Source: an uncultured Flavobacteriia bacterium (GTDB lineage: Bacteria > Bacteroidota > Bacteroidia > Flavobacteriales_D > Crocinitomicaceae). From it: a DNA stretch of 34,858 bases. Below the pieces are notes generated by a model. The model saw only the letters and a program-made list of their open reading frames with translations, did not search any database and was not told the origin of the DNA. Positions 18,368 through 24,839 of this stretch are shown here, piece by piece. The position numbers were made by a program, and so were the translations under genes. The stretch covers positions 1 to 34,858 of the forward strand of contig CAIQQH010000128.1 of the NCBI GenBank assembly GCA_903873915.1, given 5' to 3'. Each line of letters begins with the position of its first letter. Positions within the stretch are counted from its first letter, which is position 1.

Positions 18368-18916
18368 ATGAATCGACTATTCCTTCTAATTATTCCTCTC
18401 CTCTTTGCCGCATGTGCTGTTCAAAAGGTAGCATCCTCTGCAGAAGCTTCCACGCCTGTTGTGAACTACACGATTAAGCTACTTTGGCAAGTTCACACTC
18501 CCTACTGTGGCGGTGCTTATCCTTCGCCAGAACAAGCCATGGGCTGGAATTCGCCGCTCGGAAATCTAGAATTCATGATCCTCACCGACGACCATCTCGA
18601 TTCGAATAAGGAATACGATTTACAAGTGTACGGTACCGATGGTTATGGGATTGCCAACTTATCCCTACCCAAAGGGACCTACTACATTTACCGCGCAGAG
18701 AAGTTTGAATCCATAGAAGCATTGGAGAAAAAATACCACCCAACCACAGATGCCCAACTGGTTTGGTCAGGTATCGAATGTTTAAAACAATGGCAGTCAA
18801 CACCTGACTTACAACTTATTGTGACAGGCGACATGGAGGCAACGATCACAGAAAACGCCCAATGTTTTCAAGGGACAACACCGTGTGTAAATTATGTGGG
18901 TCCTTATCCTCCGTGA
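18368..18916 (+). CDS. Putative lipoprotein, function unknown
   Basis: This 182-residue protein starts at the ATG at 18368. It has a lipoprotein signal, MNRLFLLIIPLLFAAC, with the lipobox Cys at residue 16. A longer in-frame start upstream (18314) would bury the signal peptide and overlap the candidate promoter. The mature part contains TPYCGGAYPSPEQ followed by a beta-rich stretch (EFMILTDD, YDLQVYGTDGYG, LPKGTYYIYRAEKF). Several Cys (CGGAY, IECLKQW, AQCFQGTTPCVN) could form disulfides outside the cytoplasm. No domain is recognised. It ends four bases from the convergent MDR gene. Confidence 0.7.
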   Translation: MNRLFLLIIPLLFAACAVQKVASSAEASTPVVNYTIKLLWQVHTPYCGGAYPSPEQAMGWNSPLGNLEFMILTDDHLDSNKEYDLQVYGTDGYGIANLSLPKGTYYIYRAEKFESIEALEKKYHPTTDAQLVWSGIECLKQWQSTPDLQLIVTGDMEATITENAQCFQGTTPCVNYVGPYPP

Positions 18917-18920
18917 GGAA

Positions 18921-19958
18921 TCAATCCCATTTTACCGTTAATTTCCCTGTCGTTTTTCCATTTTCTAGCGCTTCATGGGCGTTGGCCACCTCATCGATAG
19001 AATAAATTCCACCCACTTGAGGAATTAATTTTCCGTCTTGGTACAAGGCCACCACCTCTTTCAAGCAGTGTGTCAAGACCATCGGTCGGTTGTCCGCGAT
19101 TTTTAACATGTTCACGCCGAGTACATTCTTCGAGCGCATCATCAGTCCGATAGGTAGCACAAGCCCCATTTTTCGAAGGAAATTCAGTTTCGAAAAGATT
19201 CCATATTTCCCAGACGACAATTCAGAAGCACCGAAAAGCACCACACGTCCACCAGAGCCGATCAACTCGAAATCCTTTTTAAACGTCGATCCAGCAGCAG
19301 GATTGAAGCTTGCATCCAAGCGATCGCCTTTCAAGAGTCGTTTGACCTCTTCGGCATAATCCCCTTTTTTGTAATTGATGACATGGTCTGCACCCAAGGA
19401 ACGAACCACCTCTGCTTTGCTATCATCGCCGATCTTGGCAAAGACCTCAGCACCGCGCAACTTCGCCAGCTGAACCAACAAAGTTCCAACTCCTCCAGCC
19501 GCAGCGTGTATCAATACCTTTTCTCCTGCCTGAATGGGTGTGAGATAAACCGCCATGTAATACGCCGTAACTGCTTGAGTGCACAACACCATCGCTTGTT
19601 CAGCTGGAATGTCATCGATGGGAACAACCGCATATTCTTGCGTCACCACCTGCTTCGCGTAGCCGCCGAAACGACAAAACGCCAAGACTCTTTTACCCAC
19701 CAAATCAGACGAAACATCCTTTCCAACTTGCGTAATTTTTCCTACCACTTCATAGCCAACAACACAAGGCAAGGGTGGCGCCTCTCGGTACAAGCCCAAG
19801 CGCGACATGACATCGGCATAGTTCAAGCCAAAGGCCTCACTTTCGATCACGACCTCGTTGTCTTTCGGTTGATCAATTTCCCAAGAACGACGTTCAAATG
19901 CTGTTGTGGCAGCTCCATTTTGCTTCAGGACAATCGCCTCTGTTGTTATTTTATTCAT
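18921..19958 (-). CDS. Zinc-independent medium-chain dehydrogenase/reductase (quinone oxidoreductase/VAT-1-like)
   Basis: This 345-residue MDR-superfamily enzyme has a GroES-like N-terminal domain (GLNYADVMSRLGLYREAPPLPCVVGYEVVG). Its Rossmann domain carries the NADPH-binding motif AAAGGVGTLLVQLAKLRGA. The structural-zinc cysteine set and the catalytic-zinc C/H ligands of alcohol dehydrogenases are absent. That places it with quinone oxidoreductases and VAT-1 homologues. It probably reduces quinones or enones with NADPH; the substrate is unknown. Its ATG overlaps the end of rsmI by 8 bases, so the two are likely cotranscribed, although no functional link is known. Confidence 0.87.
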   Translation of the reverse strand: MNKITTEAIVLKQNGAATTAFERRSWEIDQPKDNEVVIESEAFGLNYADVMSRLGLYREAPPLPCVVGYEVVGKITQVGKDVSSDLVGKRVLAFCRFGGYAKQVVTQEYAVVPIDDIPAEQAMVLCTQAVTAYYMAVYLTPIQAGEKVLIHAAAGGVGTLLVQLAKLRGAEVFAKIGDDSKAEVVRSLGADHVINYKKGDYAEEVKRLLKGDRLDASFNPAAGSTFKKDFELIGSGGRVVLFGASELSSGKYGIFSKLNFLRKMGLVLPIGLMMRSKNVLGVNMLKIADNRPMVLTHCLKEVVALYQDGKLIPQVGGIYSIDEVANAHEALENGKTTGKLTVKWD

Positions 19959-20625
19959 TTTTTCCTTCGATTAGAATAACGATTTCTCCTTTTGGAGGAT
20001 GTGCTTCGTAGTAGGCCTTCACTTCGGTTGCCGTTCCACGTTTGTATTCTTCAAAAAATTTCGAAATCTCCCGAACCACACATACTTGACGATCTGCGCC
20101 AAAAAATTCTTCGATCTGACCTAGACATTTCACGAGGCGGTGCGGCGACTCGTACAAAATAACGGTGCGCTCCTCTTGCGCTAAAATCGTAAGTCGCGTT
20201 TGTCGTCCTTTTTTATGCGGAAGAAATCCTTCAAACACAAACTTATCACATGGAAAACCACTGGCCACAAGCGCAGGAACAAAGGCCGTTGGACCGGGCA
20301 AACATTCCACCGTAATTCCCTCACGGATACATTCGCGGGCCAATAAAAACCCGGGATCTGAGATTCCCGGAGTACCCGCGTCCGATACCAACACAGTCAA
20401 TTCATTGCCTTTGATTCTCTCCATGACCGTATGAAGTGTCTTGTGCTCGTTGTGTGCATGAAACGGAAGAACAAACTTCTGAATTTCGAAATGGTTCAAC
20501 AGCTTTTTTGTCACGCGCGTGTCCTCCGCTAAAATCACATCACATTCCTTAAACATGCGCAAGGCACGAAGCGTAATGTCCTCTAGATTACCAATTGGGG
20601 TCGGTACGATGCATAATTTGGCCAT
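19951..20625 (-). CDS. rsmI: 16S rRNA (cytidine-1402-2'-O)-methyltransferase
   Basis: This SAM-dependent tetrapyrrole-methylase-fold enzyme makes the 2'-O-methyl group of C1402 in the ribosomal P site. The family signatures are PTPIGNLEDITLRAL at the N-terminus, EDTRVTKKLL, VSDAGTPGISDPG and the central CLPGPTAFVPALVASG. FEGFLPHKKG and ILYESPHRL follow. At 224 residues it is a compact form, without the C-terminal extension that takes some homologues to ~280. The ATG at 20625 fits the start MAKLCIVPTPIG. It overlaps the downstream MDR gene by 8 bases. Confidence 0.95.
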   Translation of the reverse strand: MAKLCIVPTPIGNLEDITLRALRMFKECDVILAEDTRVTKKLLNHFEIQKFVLPFHAHNEHKTLHTVMERIKGNELTVLVSDAGTPGISDPGFLLARECIREGITVECLPGPTAFVPALVASGFPCDKFVFEGFLPHKKGRQTRLTILAQEERTVILYESPHRLVKCLGQIEEFFGADRQVCVVREISKFFEEYKRGTATEVKAYYEAHPPKGEIVILIEGKNE

Positions 20626-20882
20626 AGGGTGTTTTTTGTTGGGGTAAAGATAGTAGAAAGGTAGTTGTTAGTGATTAGTAGTTAGTGATTAGTGGCTAGT
20701 AATCGTGGCTTCGAGTATGCTGGCGCACCTTAGCCACCAAATTTGTAATTCCTTCATTCTTAATCCTTCATTCTTAATTTCCATACAAAACTATTTATAT
20801 CGTTTCTAAATTATCCGCAATGACAGTTTTATGACAAAACGAATGCATTGAGTTTGCACTTTTGCACCTAGAAAGAGGGACA
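20626..20882. repeat. Intergenic gap with two 14-bp tandem duplications
   Basis: This 257-bp divergent gap between rsmI and hemA holds two short tandem duplications. One is a 14-bp word GTTAGTGATTAGT(A/G), at 20667-20680 and 20681-20694. It is followed by GGCTAGTAATCG and GGCTTCGAG (near 20706-20714). The other is CCTTCATTCTTAAT, at 20751-20764 and 20765-20778. The hemA promoter should lie between here and 20882. ATTGAGTTTG at 20847-20856 and CACTTTTG at 20857-20864 are weak candidates. No gene is seen. Confidence 0.75.
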
Positions 20883-22112
20883 GTGAAGGAGCACTTTTAC
20901 ATCATCGCCTATACGCATCGCAATTTATCCGTTCAGGACATCGGTGTCTTGCATATTCCTGAAGAAAATCAGGGTGAGCGGCTGAGCCCAGTGAAATCGT
21001 CACTCAACATGGATGAATTCATGTTCCTTTCTACCTGCAACCGCGTTGAATTTTCCTTTTGTACCTCTCAAAATGTAAGTGAATCGTTCCTTCGGGACTT
21101 ATTTTCACGTTTGTATCCGGAGTTGAGTGACGAACAAGTCGCTTTGTTTGCTGAGAATGCAGACATACACCGCGGATTGTCGGCTGTTGAGCACCTTCTT
21201 TCAGTGGCATCGTCCATCGATTCAATGATTGTGGGCGAACGAGAAATCATCACACAGGTGCGCAATGCCTTTGAGTTGTGCAAGAAAAATGGCTTAACGG
21301 GAGATTTCATACGCATCTTGTTGCGTCATACCATTGAAACAGCAAAGCGCGTTTATACCCAAACAACCATTGCTACAAAACCGGTTTCAGTGGTTTCCTT
21401 AGCTTATCATAAACTGCGCGACTTGAATATCTCGTTGGACGCACGCTTCTTGATCATTGGTGCCGGGGTGACAAACACCAACATGAGTAAGTTTTTGAAG
21501 AAACATGGCTTCAAGAAATTCGTGGTCTTTAACCGCACCTTGGCAAAAGCCGAACAACTCGCCAAAGATCTCGACGGACGCGCCATGCCTTTGTCCGCAC
21601 TTGAATCATATATCGAAGGGTTTGATGTCATCATTGCTTGTACAGGTGCCGATACACACATCATTACACCAGATGTTTACTCATCCCTATTAGCGGGTGA
21701 AACCAATCGAAAGGTGGTGATTGACATTGCCTTGCCGCAAGACTTACATCCTAGCATTCTCGAGCAACATCCCGTCAATCATATTTCTGTCGAAGTGTTG
21801 CAAAAGATTTCCAACGAAAACTTGAAAGTACGCTCGAAGGAAATCATTCATGTCGAAGAAATCATTCACGAGGCCTTGATTGAATTTCGCCGCATCGAAA
21901 AAATGCGTGCGGTAGAATTGGCTATGCGTGAAGTGCCTGAAAAAGTGAAGGAGATTAAATCCAACGCATTGAATCAGGTGTTTAAAAACGACATTGACTC
22001 GATGGATCCACAGTCCAAAGAAACCTTGGAAAAGGTAATGGATTACATGGAGAAAAAATACATGAGCATGCCGATGATCATGGCAAAAGAAATCCTCTTA
22101 AAAAACAACTGA
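20883..22112 (+). CDS. hemA: Glutamyl-tRNA reductase
   Basis: This enzyme reduces glutamyl-tRNA with NADPH to glutamate-1-semialdehyde, the first committed step of C5-pathway heme synthesis. The catalytic Cys lies in STCNRVEF (C52 from the GTG start). Other family blocks are GEREIITQVRNAFELC, the NADPH-binding IIGAGVTNTNMSKFLKKHG, VFNRTLAKAEQLA and DIALPQDL. The C-terminal dimerisation helix is also present. I chose GTG at 20883 (409 residues) because the Shine-Dalgarno-like GAGGGA lies just ahead and the protein then starts like the family (IIAYTHRNLSV). A TTG at 20862 would add seven residues. The stop overlaps the hemC start (TGATG). Confidence 0.95.
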   Translation: MKEHFYIIAYTHRNLSVQDIGVLHIPEENQGERLSPVKSSLNMDEFMFLSTCNRVEFSFCTSQNVSESFLRDLFSRLYPELSDEQVALFAENADIHRGLSAVEHLLSVASSIDSMIVGEREIITQVRNAFELCKKNGLTGDFIRILLRHTIETAKRVYTQTTIATKPVSVVSLAYHKLRDLNISLDARFLIIGAGVTNTNMSKFLKKHGFKKFVVFNRTLAKAEQLAKDLDGRAMPLSALESYIEGFDVIIACTGADTHIITPDVYSSLLAGETNRKVVIDIALPQDLHPSILEQHPVNHISVEVLQKISNENLKVRSKEIIHVEEIIHEALIEFRRIEKMRAVELAMREVPEKVKEIKSNALNQVFKNDIDSMDPQSKETLEKVMDYMEKKYMSMPMIMAKEILLKNN

Positions 22113-23017
22113 TGCAACACATCCGAATTGGTTCTCGCGGCAGTGATCTAGCCCTTTGGCAAGCGAACCATGTCCGAAAACAACTAGAGTCCATGGGGTG
22201 TTCTGTAGATCTCACCATCATTAAAACACAGGGCGATGCCATTCAGCATTTGAGTTTTGACAAACTCGAAGGCAAAGGGTTTTTCACCAAAGAAATTGAG
22301 CAAGCGCTATTGACCAATCAAGTGGATTTAGCGGTGCATTCCCACAAGGATTTAGAAACGACACCACCTGAAGAGCTTGTCATTGCTTGCGTTTCCGAAC
22401 GCGAAGATCCATCGGACCTCCTACTCATTGCTAAAACAGCTGTCAATGCAAGCCAACATTGGGGATTGAAAGATGGTGCCATTGTCGGTACCTCATCGGC
22501 ACGTCGTAAGTCACAAGTGATGCGCTACCGCGCTGATGTGGAAATTCGCGACTTGAGAGGCAATGTTCCCACACGCATTCAAAAGTTACGCGACGGTGGA
22601 TACGATGCCATTTTGTTGGCGAAAGCAGGAGTTGACCGTCTACAGATCGACCTCAGTGAGTTTCATGTCCACGTACTTGACCCTGAGGAATTTGTCCCAG
22701 CGCCGGCACAAGGTGTTTTGGCCTTACAGATCCGGAAGAGCGATCAAGCCTTGTTTGAGATTCTACAGAAGATGAATCATCCAGATGTGCAAAAGCGCAT
22801 CGCAGTAGAGCGTAAAGTCTTGAATCTAATGGACGGAGGATGTCAATTGCCACTTGGTGTGTATTGCACACCCGACCATGCCGTTTATGTTTCGCATGCT
22901 ACCAACTGGGAAGACGGTGCCGATTGGTACGAGTACCGTGCAGAGGAATTGGATGGCTTGGCAGAAATGATTGCCGAAGACTTGAAGTCCACCAGCAATG
23001 AAGCCCTTGATCAGTAG
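22112..23017 (+). CDS. hemC: Hydroxymethylbilane synthase (porphobilinogen deaminase)
   Basis: This enzyme polymerises four porphobilinogens into hydroxymethylbilane. The 301-residue protein shows IRIGSRGSDLALWQA, KTQGD, GKGFFTKEIEQALL, AVHSHKD with catalytic D80, and GTSSARRKSQ. RDLRGNVPTRIQKL, PAPAQGVLALQIR, and C244 in DGGCQLPLG, which carries the dipyrromethane cofactor, complete the set. It starts at the ATG overlapping the hemA stop and overlaps hemD by 20 bases, so translation is likely coupled. hemB, the preceding enzyme, is not in the window. Confidence 0.96.
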   Translation: MQHIRIGSRGSDLALWQANHVRKQLESMGCSVDLTIIKTQGDAIQHLSFDKLEGKGFFTKEIEQALLTNQVDLAVHSHKDLETTPPEELVIACVSEREDPSDLLLIAKTAVNASQHWGLKDGAIVGTSSARRKSQVMRYRADVEIRDLRGNVPTRIQKLRDGGYDAILLAKAGVDRLQIDLSEFHVHVLDPEEFVPAPAQGVLALQIRKSDQALFEILQKMNHPDVQKRIAVERKVLNLMDGGCQLPLGVYCTPDHAVYVSHATNWEDGADWYEYRAEELDGLAEMIAEDLKSTSNEALDQ

Positions 23018-23660
23018 TCTTTTCATTTCAAAAAACGCAGAAGAACTGCCTTTGCTTCGCCAGTTTTGTGCCGAGCAACACATCGCTTTTCATGCACAAT
23101 CCCTCCTGCAATTTGAGGGTATTCCTTTCGCCATTCAGCACCCTTTTGAAATTGTGTTCTTTTCCAGTATTCGCGCGGCAGCGTACTTTTTAGCGCAGTC
23201 CGCTGTCGGTCATGCTGTCATTGCCTGTGTGGGACAAAAAACTGCAGATAAACTAAATACTTTAGGTTATACACCCACATTTGTTGGACATCAATCCGGT
23301 AATCCATCTCAAGTCGCTTTGGACTTTTGTTCCTTCGCAGGCCAGCGTCGTACATTGATTCCTTGCTCCGACATCAGCGCACGCACCATCGCGAAAGCTC
23401 TTCCTGCTGATCAAGTTGAAGAAGTTGTGGTGTACCGCACCAACGCAAAATCAGTCTATGTTCCTGCTTGCGATGTATACGTCTTTACAAGTCCTTCATC
23501 TGTTGATGCCTTTCTTCAGCAAAATGAAAAGCCACTAGGACAAATCATTGCCTGGGGAGATACTACAGCAGCGCGGTTGCATGAATTGGGGATTGGTGTT
23601 TCAAAGGTTTTGAAGACCGCATCGGAAGAGGAGGTCGTGGAGGTTTTGAGGGGGAATTAA
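22998..23660 (+). CDS. hemD: Uroporphyrinogen-III synthase
   Basis: This enzyme closes and inverts ring D of hydroxymethylbilane to give uroporphyrinogen III. The 220-residue protein has the weakly conserved two-lobed fold of HemD. Landmarks are IVFFSSIRAAAYF, ACVGQKTADKLNTLGY, the hinge DQVEEVVVYRTN, and DVYVFTSPSSVDAFLQ, followed by IIAWGDTTAARLHELG. The family has few invariant residues, so position directly after hemC adds much to the call. The ATG at 22998 lies inside hemC. No terminator is evident immediately downstream. Confidence 0.93.
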   Translation: MKPLISSLFISKNAEELPLLRQFCAEQHIAFHAQSLLQFEGIPFAIQHPFEIVFFSSIRAAAYFLAQSAVGHAVIACVGQKTADKLNTLGYTPTFVGHQSGNPSQVALDFCSFAGQRRTLIPCSDISARTIAKALPADQVEEVVVYRTNAKSVYVPACDVYVFTSPSSVDAFLQQNEKPLGQIIAWGDTTAARLHELGIGVSKVLKTASEEEVVEVLRGN

Positions 23661-23829
23661 TAAACAGTGTGAGTGTGAGAGTGAGAGCGGGAGCGGTTTA
23701 CTTCGAGTGAAAATCTAAACTAGAAGTAACGATCCGAACCCCACAAAAACAGTCCCAAAGTTTCGGGGCAAGATGTGAGAGTTATACAGCACAGAATTAG
23801 ATTCGACACCTGACTCCCATGCTCCCCCA

Positions 23830-23909
23830 CATTTTCCCGCAGAATCAGACCGTAAATTGGCGGTCATTTGTGCAGCAAGGCGGAACAAATGAGATTCCTT
23901 GGGAAAATG
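23830..23909. repeat. Nested inverted repeat, possible three-way-junction element
   Basis: The outer arms CATTTTCCC (23830-23838) and GGGAAAATG (23901-23909) pair perfectly over 9 bp. Inside them GAATC (23842-23846) pairs with GATTC (23893-23897). Within that lie two hairpins. One is GACCG (23848-23852) with CGGTC (23861-23865). The other is ATTTGT (23866-23871) with ACAAAT (23885-23890) around a 13-base loop. All stems are free of mismatches. It could be a structured RNA, a MITE-like folded element, or a terminator region for hemD; I cannot tell which. Confidence 0.7.
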
Positions 23910-23925
23910 AAAAACGCACTTTTTG

Positions 23926-23953
23926 TTCCTTTTTTTGCGTTAGAAAAAAGGAA
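23926..23953. repeat. AT-rich 10-bp inverted repeat upstream of higBA
   Basis: TTCCTTTTTT (23926-23935) and AAAAAAGGAA (23944-23953) are perfect reverse complements around the loop TGCGTTAG. It could terminate readthrough from hemD, or belong to the same insertion as the nested repeat immediately to its left. Confidence 0.6.
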
Positions 23954-23985
23954 GATATGCTTTAACTTCTTATTTCAAAAAGAAA

Positions 23986-24004
23986 TGTTCCCTATATGGG
24001 AACA
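23986..24004. promoter_or_regulatory. Palindromic operator candidate for HigA
   Basis: TGTTCCC (23986-23992) and GGGAACA (23998-24004) are perfect inverted arms around TATAT. The site lies 31 bases before the higB start and where the -33 element would be. HigA-type antitoxins commonly bind palindromes that overlap their own promoter. That this one is bound by HigA is inference. Confidence 0.65.
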
Positions 24005-24019
24005 ATGAAAAAATTATCC

Positions 24020-24027
24020 TATATTTG
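24020..24027 (+). promoter_or_regulatory. -7 promoter box of higBA
   Basis: TATATTTG fits TAnnTTTG exactly and ends only 8 bases before the GTG start of higB. The transcript would therefore start at or within a few bases of the start codon. Confidence 0.55.
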
Positions 24028-24034
24028 ATTTCAA

Positions 24035-24337
24035 GTGAAGAACATCATCGCACTAAAAACATTAAAAACACATTGGGAGCAAGTCGGCAGGGAAGATTCA
24101 TGCGAACCTTTGAAGGCGTGGTACCATGAGGTGAAAAACGCCACTTGGAAAAATCCCAATGAATTGAAAGACTTTTATCGCAATGCAAGCATCATTGGCG
24201 ACAATCGTGTGGTATTCAATATTTGCGGAAATAAATACAGGTTGGTGGTACGCATCAACTACGAGGCACAATGGGTGTTTGTCCGATTTATTGGAACACA
24301 TTCGGAATACGACAAGATTGACGCAACGCGCATTTAG
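24035..24337 (+). CDS. higB: HigB-family type II toxin (mRNA interferase)
   Basis: This 100-residue protein resembles the HigB (PF09907-type) RelE-fold toxins, which cleave mRNA on the ribosome. It shows LKTLKTHWEQ, PLKAWYHEVKNATWKNPNELKDFY, a strand core (NRVVFNICGNKYRLVVRINY), and the C-terminal QWVFVRFIGTHSEYDKID with the conserved FIGTH-x-EYD segment. It begins with GTG and its N-terminus aligns with family members, so the start is probably right. No ribosome-binding site is visible. The antitoxin follows 19 bases downstream. Toxin-first order is the HigBA arrangement. Confidence 0.92.
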   Translation: MKNIIALKTLKTHWEQVGREDSCEPLKAWYHEVKNATWKNPNELKDFYRNASIIGDNRVVFNICGNKYRLVVRINYEAQWVFVRFIGTHSEYDKIDATRI

Positions 24338-24356
24338 TTACGAAAGAACAAAAAAG

Positions 24357-24707
24357 ATGAAATTGAAATTGATAAAAACCGAAGAGGAATATGCATTAGC
24401 GCTGGATCAAATGGAGCAGCTGTTTGATGTCACTCCTGATTCAGATCAGTTTGATGAGGCAGAACTATTGATGTTTTTAATCCGCAACTACGAGGATCAG
24501 CACTACGCCATCGACACACCCGATCCTATCGAGGCCATCAAGTTCCGCATGGAGCAAATGGGGATGAAACGTACCGACATGACCAAGTACTTCGGAACGC
24601 GAGGCAGAGTCACAGAAATCCTTAATCGTCAACGCGCACTTTCTCTTGCGATGATTAAAAAATTACACAAAGAATTTGGCATTCCGGCAGAATCATTATT
24701 GGCCTAA
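24357..24707 (+). CDS. higA: HigA-family antitoxin, XRE-type helix-turn-helix
   Basis: This 116-residue partner should bind and neutralise HigB and repress the operon. An acidic N-terminal half (LDQMEQLFDVTPDSDQFDEAE) is followed by PIEAIKFRMEQMGMKRTDM. A helix-turn-helix then runs from about residue 70 to the end (TKYFGTRGRVTEILNRQRAL, then MIKKLHKEFGIPAESLL). These are typical of YgjM/HigA-like antitoxins. The ATG at 24357 was chosen although the frame stays open upstream to 24183, because that upstream part overlaps higB and reads as noise. AAAGA lies just before the ATG. It converges on the metalloprotease gene after 132 bases of AT-rich DNA. Confidence 0.92.
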   Translation: MKLKLIKTEEEYALALDQMEQLFDVTPDSDQFDEAELLMFLIRNYEDQHYAIDTPDPIEAIKFRMEQMGMKRTDMTKYFGTRGRVTEILNRQRALSLAMIKKLHKEFGIPAESLLA

Positions 24708-24839
24708 GATTATCCAAAAATTTTAATTTAAAAACTTTGGGAATAAGATGGTTCGGAATTATCCTCCCCTTAGGCCCATCGACATCGTTCCTTTCCGCAA
24801 AGACATGCTCGAAGGGGAGACAAAAAATGAAAGGGTATA

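Larger units (their letters stand above)
23661..24034. other. 374-bp gap with word-repeat, structured inverted repeat, AT hairpin and higBA control region
   Basis: No gene is seen between hemD and higB. From left to right the gap holds a low-complexity run GTGTGAGTGTGAGAGTGAGAG (23677-23696 and on), followed by ACTTCGAG at 23700-23707. Next come a nested inverted repeat (23830-23909), a 10-bp-stem AT-rich hairpin (23926-23953), a palindromic operator (23986-24004) and a -7 promoter box (24020-24027). The last four are listed separately. Confidence 0.8.

Noticed and set aside
23830-23909. Integron attC site
   Set aside because: The fold looks similar, but the required RYYYAAC and GTTRRRY ends are missing and no integrase is seen.
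24183-24356. Longer N-terminus for HigA starting at 24183
   Set aside because: It would overlap higB almost entirely out of frame; the start at 24357 fits the family length and has a purine-rich leader.
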